Of a DNA stretch of 38,376 bases, positions 32,901 to 38,376 are shown piece after piece (position 1 is the stretch's first letter; each line of letters begins with the position of its first letter). The notes beneath the pieces were generated by a model. That model did not search any database and was not told the origin of the DNA. It saw only the letters and a list, made by a program, of their open reading frames with translations. A program made the translations under genes and the position numbers. Source of the stretch: Rhodoferax sp. (lineage in GTDB: Bacteria; Pseudomonadota; Gammaproteobacteria; Burkholderiales; Burkholderiaceae_C). The stretch covers positions 1 to 38,376 of the forward strand of contig NZ_JANXMU010000013.1 in assembly GCF_025354435.1 (NCBI RefSeq), read 5' to 3'.

Positions 32901-33091
32901 GCCACGTTGGAGGCCATGGTCTCGGGGCTGGCTCCGGGCAGGCTGGCCGAGACCTGAATGGTCGGAAAATCCACCTGCGGCAGCGGTGCTACCGGCAGCA
33001 GCGGAAACACCGCTGAGCCGAGCAGCAGCAGGGCGATGGCCAGCAGCGTGGTGCCGATGGGGCGTTTGATGAAGGCGGCAGAAATACTCAC
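29918..33091 (-). pseudogene. RND multidrug efflux permease (MdtB/MdtC-like), interrupted by TAA at codon 118
   Basis: A complete HAE1-type inner-membrane pump of about 1057 codons, recognisable from [17 protein letters not shown] at the N-terminus to the last membrane segments. The TM4 motif GFVVDDAIVMLEN and the second-repeat motif GIVKKNGIMMIDFAL are intact. In-frame codon 118 (32740-32738) is TAA in the context AINASSG-stop-LPATLPSPPTFRK. Relatives have Gln or another sense codon there, so CAA to TAA is the simplest change. Both halves remain in one frame. Unless the stop is read through, or it is a sequencing error, no full pump is made. The GTG start overlaps the fusion-protein stop by four bases. 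Confidence 0.85.
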
Positions 33092-34272
33092 TGGGCGCTC
33101 CCGCCCGTGGTTTTGGCCGCGCTGCCCTGGGTCGGCTCGATGATGCCGATGCCGGACTTGAGCTTGTACTGGCCGTCTACTACCACCCGTTGCCCTGCAT
33201 TCAGGCCTTTGGCGATCACCGCCACGCCGTCGGCAATTTGCGCTACCTGCACGGGCGTGTCGGCCACGGTGCTGTCGTCTCCTACGGTCCATACATAGGT
33301 GCCTGCCTGGCTGCGCTGTACGGCGGCGGCGGGCACGGTCAGCGCGTTCTGCCGCAGCCCCAGCTGCAGCCGCACGTTGACGAACTGGCCTGGCCACAGG
33401 CTGTGCGAGGGGTTGGCGAAGCTGCCCTTGAGCTGCACCGTGCCGGTGGTGGTGTCGATCTGGTTGTTCAGCAAGATTAACTTGCCGGTGCCCAGCAGCT
33501 CGGTGCCGCTGCGGTCATATGCGACCACGCCCAACGGCTGCTTGCTCGTGTCCTGCGCGCGGTGGATGTCTTGCACGGCTTCTTCCGGCAAGGTGAATTG
33601 CACCGCGATCGGGTCGATCTGGTTGATGACCACCAGGCCCGTGGTATCGGTGGCGTGCACGATGTTGCCCGGGTCCACCAGGCGGGCACCCACACGCCCG
33701 CTGATGGGGGAGGCGATGCGGGTAAAGCTGAGTTGCACCTCGGCGTACTGCACGGCGGCGTTGTCGGTCTGCACTGCGGCTTCCAGCTGCGCGACCAGCG
33801 CCTTTTGCGTGTCTACCTGCTGCTGGGTGGCCGCATCCTGGGCGATCAGTGTGGCGTAGCGGGCCAAGTCGGCGCGGGCGTTGGCCAGCGTTGCCTGGTC
33901 TTTGGCGCGGGTGGCCTGGGCCTGGGCCAGTTGGGCCTGCAGCGTGCGCGGGTCGAGCTGGGCTAGCAGTTGCCCGGCCTTCACGTCCTGCCCTTCGGCA
34001 AAGCCGACTTTGTCGAGCTGGCCGTCGACGCGGGCTTTCACCGTGACGCTGGCCATCGCGCTGACGGCACCGATGCCTGCGCGGTAGACCTGCACGTTTT
34101 GCTGCTGCACGCGCACGGTGGTGACCTGCACCGCAGGTACTTTGGTGGCGGTATCCAGCTTGGCCGCGAAGGCGGTGTGGTGCAGCGACCAGGCGGTGGC
34201 GATGCCAAGGAGCAGGACGGCGGTGGCCGCGATCCAGATCGGGCGGCGTTGGAAGAGGGGAGTGGTGGTCAT
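33088..34272 (-). CDS. RND efflux membrane fusion protein, MdtA-like
   Basis: A 394-residue periplasmic adaptor. A membrane anchor or signal spans about residues 11-36, the lipoyl half-motifs flank a coiled-coil hairpin ([21 protein letters not shown] region, about 112-175), and the beta-barrel domain includes [13 protein letters not shown]. It would link the inner-membrane pump to the outer membrane factor. It looks intact although both partner genes appear damaged. It starts 4 bp after the outer membrane factor stop codon. Confidence 0.92.
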   Translation of the reverse strand: MTTTPLFQRRPIWIAATAVLLLGIATAWSLHHTAFAAKLDTATKVPAVQVTTVRVQQQNVQVYRAGIGAVSAMASVTVKARVDGQLDKVGFAEGQDVKAGQLLAQLDPRTLQAQLAQAQATRAKDQATLANARADLARYATLIAQDAATQQQVDTQKALVAQLEAAVQTDNAAVQYAEVQLSFTRIASPISGRVGARLVDPGNIVHATDTTGLVVINQIDPIAVQFTLPEEAVQDIHRAQDTSKQPLGVVAYDRSGTELLGTGKLILLNNQIDTTTGTVQLKGSFANPSHSLWPGQFVNVRLQLGLRQNALTVPAAAVQRSQAGTYVWTVGDDSTVADTPVQVAQIADGVAVIAKGLNAGQRVVVDGQYKLKSGIGIIEPTQGSAAKTTGGSAQ

Positions 34273-34276
34273 GGCA

Positions 34277-35778
34277 TCAGCTTCCTGAACCGGTAATGGG
34301 GTTCGAGGCGGTGGGGGATGGGAGGGCGGTGGTGTCGGCGGCAGTCCAGCCGCCGCCGGTGGCGGCGATCAGTGCCACGCTGGCCACCAGCTGGCGGCCC
34401 AGCAACTGGGCAGCGGTGCGCTGGTTGGTCAGCGACAGGGTTTGGGCGGTTACCACGCCGAGGTAGGTGGCGGTGCCCGCGCGGTACTGGTTCAAGGCTA
34501 GGCGCTCAGAGAGTTGCGCGGCTTCCACGGCCTGGGCCTGGTAGCGCGATTCCTGGTCGAGCAGGCGCAGCGTGGCGAGGTTGTCTTCCACCTGCTGAAA
34601 GCTGCTCAGCACGGTTTGCTGGTACTGCGCCACGGCTGCGTCATAACTGGCGATGGCCTGGTCGCTGTGGGCCCGGCGCAGGCCGCCGTCGAACACCGTC
34701 TGTGCCAGAGCCGCGCCGAGCGAGAAGACCCGGCTGGGCGTGTTGAACAGTGCGCCCAGGGTGGCGCTGCTGAAGCCGCCCGAGGCGCTGAGCATGATCT
34801 GCGGATAGAACGCGGCCTGGGCCACGCCGATGTTGGCGTTGGCCCCGCGCATGCGCAGCTCGGCACCGGCGATGTCGGGGCGGCGCTCCAGCAGGCTGGA
34901 CGGCAGGCCGGGCGGCACCACCGGAATGGCCATATGCAGGCCATCCGGGGTGTCGATGCGGGCCAGCGTAAAGCCCGACGGTGCCTGCCCGGTCAGCACC
35001 GCGATGGCGTGCTCCAGCTGGGCCCGCTGGGCATCCAGATCAACCGCCTGGGCCTGGGCCTGGGCCAGTTGGCTTTGCGCCAGCGCCACGTCGGAGCGCA
35101 GCACGATGCCCACGGCGTACTGGTGCTGGGTGAGCGCCAACGACTTGGCATAGGCCTCGGTGGTGGCGGCGTAGAGCTGGCGTTGCAGGTCGATGGCGCG
35201 GACCTGCATGTAGTCTTGCGCCAGGCTGGACTGGATGCTCAGGCGCGCACCCGCCAGATCGGCGGCGCTGGCCTGTGTGCCCGCATCGCCCGCCTCTACG
35301 CTGCGCCGTACCGCGCCCCACACATCGGGCTCCCAGCTGGCGGCCAGCCCCAGGCTGTAGTCGTCACCCAGCTTGACGCTGCCGCTGCTGTTGGTCTGGG
35401 CCCGGGTGGCACCGGCATTGGCGCCCAGGGTGGGGAAGAACCCGGCCGGGGCGGCCGCGGCGATGGCCCGCGCCTCGCGGTACACGGCCTCTGACTGCAG
35501 GATGTTCTGGTTGGCGTGGTTGGCCTGCGCCATCAGGGCATCCAGCGTGCTGTCTTGGTAGATCGCCCACCAGGGCTGGTGGGCATCGATTTGCTGCGGC
35601 GCAGCGGGCTTCCAGCCGCTGTTTTCCTTGTAGGCGGTGGGCAGGCCCAGCGTGGGACGGGCGTAGTCGGGGCCGACGGCGCAACCGGCCAACAACGTGG
35701 CCATGGCGGCAGCGGCCAGCCAGGGACGGTGAAAAGGGGGCGGCCGCTGGGCCGCAGGGGTGCGTTCAATGGGTTCAT
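34277..35778 (-). pseudogene. NodT-family outer membrane efflux lipoprotein with probable frameshift in the signal peptide
   Basis: TolC-like outer membrane factor of about 490 residues. From 35704 the frame MATLLAGCAVGPDYARP... is intact to the end, with the lipobox LAGC and both outer-membrane-factor repeats. Upstream the same frame has no start codon. The ATG at 35778 gives MNPLNAPLRPSGRPLF in another frame, and adding one base in the run C5T4 (35740-35732) would join it to HRPWLAAAAMATLLAGC, a normal lipoprotein signal. The gene is therefore probably one base short. If translation starts at 35704 the signal peptide is lost. A sequencing error in the homopolymer is the main alternative. 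Confidence 0.75.
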
Positions 35779-35827
35779 GGCACCACCCACTGTAGGCAGG
35801 CGGACCGACCCCACGCTGTCGGCTCTA

Positions 35828-35841
35828 TGACGGTTTTGTCA
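35828..35841 (-). promoter_or_regulatory. CusR/CopR-like box upstream of the efflux operon
   Basis: On the coding strand TGACAAAACCGTCA fits the TGACAA-N2-TTGTCA type of site known for CusR-class regulators in ten of twelve fixed positions. It lies 50 bp upstream of the ATG at 35778, a suitable place for control by the operon's own response regulator. Confidence 0.45.
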
Positions 35842-35874
35842 GTTTGGCGCAGACTTGGCCTGCGTTAAAATTTA

Positions 35875-35937
35875 TGAGAGAAATGGGCTTCTAGCGCAAT
35901 GAATATATACGCTAGCAGCTATTTTTTTAATAGCATT
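35875..35937 (+). repeat. Dispersed intergenic repeat, copy 7
   Basis: It reads AAATGGGCTTCTAGCGC, then ATACGCTAGCAGCTAT and ends AATAGCATT. It lies between the LacI stop codon (35944) and the efflux operon promoter, so it may end the lacI transcript and separate the two same-strand units. Confidence 0.65.
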
Positions 35938-35943
35938 TGATGG

Positions 35944-36984
35944 TTAGCCCATGTTCTCCGGCGTGAACAAGTCCATCGCCAGCAGCTTCTGCTGCGGCCC
36001 GGCGTACACCGCGCCGGGCAGGGTGGCGGCCAGCATCTGGGTTACGGCCGTTTGGGCCAGGCGTTCTTGCGGGGTGTGGATGACCAGGTCCACCACGCCA
36101 TCGATCAGCGCGGCGCGGGTGGTGGCGTTGAGCTCGTTGCACACCACCACCAACTGGCGGTCCCCCGCATCTTCGCGTAGCGCCCGGATCACGCCTGCAC
36201 CGCCGCCGCCGGTCAGGTGCAGGCCCACCAGCCCGGGGTGGCGCGCCAGCAGCTCCAGTGTGGCCTCGTAGGCCAGTTGCGGGTCTTCCAGGTTTACCAG
36301 CGTGTCCAGCACCTTGAAGCCGGGCGTGTTCTCACGCAGATACGAGCGAAAGCTGATTTCGGCCAGCTCGTGCCCCAGGTAGCGGTGGCTACCCACGAAC
36401 ACGCCCACCTCGCCCGTGGTCTGCCGTTGCAGTCGGCTGATGGCCCAGGCGGCGGTGCGGCCGCGCTGGCGGTTGTCCAGCCCGATGTAGCCCGCCCGGT
36501 GAGGCGCGCTGATGTCGCTCAGCAGCGCAAAGCAGGGCGTGCCCTGTTCAAACAGCGCCTCTACCGCTGCGGTGACGTGCGGGTGATCGACGGCCACCAC
36601 GGCCAGCGCGTCCACCTTGCCGCCCAGCTCCAGCAACTGCTCGGCTATTGCCGCGGGCTCCAGCGCGTCCATGAACGTGATGTGAGCGACGCAGGTTTCG
36701 GGCTGGTTCTGGGCCGCGGCCTGCTGCAGCGCGGCGGCCAGGGTTTGGTAGAAATGGTCGTTGCGCTTTTGCAGGCAAAAACCCAGGTGGCGCACCGGCA
36801 CGCGCTCTTTCAGCCGCGCGCGCATCAGGCCCACGGCGTGGTAGCCCAGCTTTTCGGCGGCGGCGATGACGCGCAGGGTGGTGCCTTCGCGCACCGGTAG
36901 GCGGCTGTTGAGCACGCGGTCGACGGTGGCGGTGCTTACGCCCGCGGCCTCGGCCACGTCATGCAGGGTGATTTTGGCTTTCAT
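35944..36984 (-). CDS. LacI-family transcriptional regulator
   Basis: A 346-residue regulator. The helix-turn-helix (ITLHDVAEAAGVSTATVDRVLNSR, residues 5-28) and hinge are followed by a ribose-binding-protein-like effector domain (VRHLGFCLQKRNDHFYQTLAAALQQAA...). The effector domain resembles sugar or polyol sensors. It is divergent from the MocD-like desaturase, which is therefore its likely target. Confidence 0.92.
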   Translation of the reverse strand: MKAKITLHDVAEAAGVSTATVDRVLNSRLPVREGTTLRVIAAAEKLGYHAVGLMRARLKERVPVRHLGFCLQKRNDHFYQTLAAALQQAAAQNQPETCVAHITFMDALEPAAIAEQLLELGGKVDALAVVAVDHPHVTAAVEALFEQGTPCFALLSDISAPHRAGYIGLDNRQRGRTAAWAISRLQRQTTGEVGVFVGSHRYLGHELAEISFRSYLRENTPGFKVLDTLVNLEDPQLAYEATLELLARHPGLVGLHLTGGGGAGVIRALREDAGDRQLVVVCNELNATTRAALIDGVVDLVIHTPQERLAQTAVTQMLAATLPGAVYAGPQQKLLAMDLFTPENMG

Positions 36985-37022
36985 AGTGGCGAATCATCGC
37001 ATCTGCTGCCATAAATGCAAGT

Positions 37023-37056
37023 TTTAGCTCCTGCTAAATGATAGTTTTTGATACTA
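37023..37056. promoter_or_regulatory. Inverted repeats in the lacI/desaturase divergent region
   Basis: TTTAGC and GCTAAA (37023-37038) are perfect 6-bp arms around TCCT, followed at once by ATAGT...ACTAT arms (37039-37056 region). Even-spaced symmetric sites of this kind suit LacI-family dimers. They may instead be a decayed copy of the dispersed repeat, with which they share AGCTCCT-like wording. The rest of the 162-bp gap shows no stronger signal. Confidence 0.35.
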
Positions 37057-37146
37057 TTTGATGGTTTCTGAGGTTTTCCTTAGCCACAGCAGCAGGCATT
37101 GGTTTTAGCATCCGGCATCCGCAGCACCACAACGAGAGACAAGCCC

Positions 37147-38226
37147 ATGCCCACCCCTGAATCGACAGCCTTTGCCGGCCCCAACTGGACCCGCACCCAG
37201 GACGACTACCACCTGATTTCCGGCGCTGGCGAGCGTGCCCAGGCTGCCGGGCTGGTCAACGCCAGCTGGTACAAATGCGCCGTGCCCCGGGCCCGCATGA
37301 AGCAGCTGATGCAGCGCGAAGACGCACAGGCCATCCGCGACACCGTGCTGTGGTACGCGTTGATCGTTGCTGCTGGCGCGGTGCTGGTCGCCACCTGGGG
37401 CAGCGGCTGGGCCTGGCTGGCGTTCTTTGTGTACGCTACGCTCTACGCGGGCCCGGCCGATTCGCGCTGGCACGAGTCGGGCCACGGCACCGCCTTCAAG
37501 ACCCGCTGGATGAACGATGTGCTGTACCAAATGGCCTGCTTCCAGGCGCTGCGCCGGCCCAGCGCGTGGAAGTGGAGCCATGCCCGCCACCACACCGACA
37601 CCCTGGTCACCGGCCGCGACCCCGAAGTCGCCGCGCCACTGCCCACCGATTTTGTCGGCATGTTTTTCAACCTGTTTGCGATCAAATCCGGCCCGCGCGA
37701 GCTGTGGCGCGTACTGCGCAATGCCTGCGGCATCCTGGGCGAAGAAGAAAAGACCTTTGTGCCTGAAATGGAGTGGCCGCAGATGGTCAAGGAAGCCCGT
37801 ATTTGGGTGCTGCTGTACGCCGTGCTGATCGCCAGCGCCATCTACTTCGGTAGCTGGTTGCCCCTGGCCTTGTTCGGCCTGCTGCCGGTGATGGGGGGTA
37901 GCTGGTTGCACACCTTTTTCGGTCTGACCCAGCACGCTGGTTTGCCCGAAAACGTGCTCGACCACCGCAAGAACTGCCGCACTGTCACCATGAACCCGGT
38001 GTTCCGCTTTTTGTACTGGAACATGAACTACCACGTCGAACACCACATGTTCCCGATGGTGCCGTTCCACGCGCTGCCCGAGTTGCACAACACCGTCAAA
38101 GGCGACTGTCCACCCCACTACCCAAGCACGCTGGCCGCCTACCGCGAGATCATTCCCGCGCTGCTCAAACAAGCCAAAGACCCGCACTACTATGTGGTGC
38201 GCCAGATGCCTGTAACCGCCCCTTGA
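37147..38226 (+). CDS. MocD-like membrane fatty acid desaturase/hydroxylase
   Basis: A 359-residue integral-membrane di-iron enzyme. Its histidine boxes are HESGH (109-113), HARHH (145-149) and HVEHH (296-300), with a further His263 in TQHAGLPEN. Hydrophobic segments lie near 66-103 and 219-260. It resembles the desaturase-like MocD of rhizopine catabolism clusters, which works with a Rieske-type ferredoxin (MocE). The ATG at 37147 is preceded by ACGAGAGACA; the longer frame from 37099 lacks a ribosome binding site. Ten bases separate its stop codon from the TTAA beside the right IS, so any ferredoxin or reductase gene once following it is displaced beyond the window. Confidence 0.87.
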   Translation: MPTPESTAFAGPNWTRTQDDYHLISGAGERAQAAGLVNASWYKCAVPRARMKQLMQREDAQAIRDTVLWYALIVAAGAVLVATWGSGWAWLAFFVYATLYAGPADSRWHESGHGTAFKTRWMNDVLYQMACFQALRRPSAWKWSHARHHTDTLVTGRDPEVAAPLPTDFVGMFFNLFAIKSGPRELWRVLRNACGILGEEEKTFVPEMEWPQMVKEARIWVLLYAVLIASAIYFGSWLPLALFGLLPVMGGSWLHTFFGLTQHAGLPENVLDHRKNCRTVTMNPVFRFLYWNMNYHVEHHMFPMVPFHALPELHNTVKGDCPPHYPSTLAAYREIIPALLKQAKDPHYYVVRQMPVTAP

Positions 38227-38240
38227 ATTCCATAAATTAA

Positions 38241-38376
38241 GGCAACGCTGAATAAGTCCCGACCTGGCGCGTGACTTGCATTGGTATTGTCATCCCTCAC
38301 AAGGCGACAAAGATGAAGCAACACACCCTGGCCCTGGCCGCCGACCAAGAAGCGGGATTCGCCCAGCACCGCAAAC
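38241..38376 (+). mobile_element. IS5-type insertion sequence, right copy, 5' end only
   Basis: This is the second copy of the left-edge element, in inverted orientation and identical over the shared 138 bp, including TTAA at 38237-38240. The terminus GGCAACGCTGAATAAGTCC is the same. The element reads outward off the right edge. Confidence 0.85.
38313..38376 (+). CDS. IS5-family transposase, N-terminal fragment (right copy)
   Basis: The ATG at 38313 opens the same frame as the left copy and is cut by the window end after 21 codons. No divergence from the left copy is visible, so the two insertions are recent or the two ends represent one collapsed repeat. Confidence 0.8.
   Translation, partial: MKQHTLALAADQEAGFAQHRK

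Overview
High GC, the gene families and a dispersed repeat of about 55-60 bp carrying CTAGCGC and AGCTAT arms point to a betaproteobacterium of the Comamonadaceae (Rhodoferax/Acidovorax-like); this taxonomy is inferred. No rRNA, tRNA or CRISPR array is visible. The window starts and stops inside two inverted copies of the same IS5-type insertion sequence: bases 1-138 are the exact reverse complement of 38237-38374. The segment is therefore either flanked by two IS copies or is an assembly contig that ends in repeats.

Region 1 (280-17348) looks like one catabolic locus in three units. A long leftward unit (9212 to 280) encodes a shikimate-dehydrogenase-like enzyme, a ketosteroid-dehydrogenase-like flavoprotein, an SDR, a complete Liv-type ABC importer (H-M-G-F-J) and a second SDR. 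A divergent rightward unit (9336 to 13365) encodes an IclR regulator, a second flavoprotein, a tandem NIPSNAP protein and a TIM-barrel isomerase. A further leftward unit (16288 to 13432) encodes a third SDR, a third flavoprotein and a single-domain NIPSNAP protein, opposite a PobR-like AraC regulator. Three dehydrogenases, three desaturase-like flavoproteins, a dehydratase/isomerase-like barrel and an importer suggest uptake and stepwise oxidation, possibly aromatisation, of a hydroxylated alicyclic acid. The substrate is unknown.

Region 2 (17326-23190) is housekeeping-like: a small unknown protein, a cbpA-cbpM-FMN reductase-DUF6629 unit behind a good FNR/Anr-type promoter, a LysR regulator with an MFS exporter, and a divergent exported cyclophilin-like protein.

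Region 3 (23279-27767) has an AraC regulator divergent from a Gfo/Idh/MocA oxidoreductase, a GMC oxidoreductase with a four-cysteine motif and a UPF0303 protein, which looks like a sugar or polyol oxidation module. A less GC-rich orphan membrane protein follows.

Region 4 (27811-35778) is a five-gene leftward efflux operon (outer membrane factor, membrane fusion protein, RND permease, response regulator, histidine kinase). Two genes look damaged: the permease has an in-frame TAA at codon 118, and the outer membrane factor seems to have lost one base in a C5T4 run inside its signal peptide.

Region 5 (35944-38226) is a LacI regulator divergent from a MocD-like di-iron desaturase, whose stop codon lies 10 bp from the TTAA site of the right-hand IS. 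The redox partner gene expected downstream is absent from the window.
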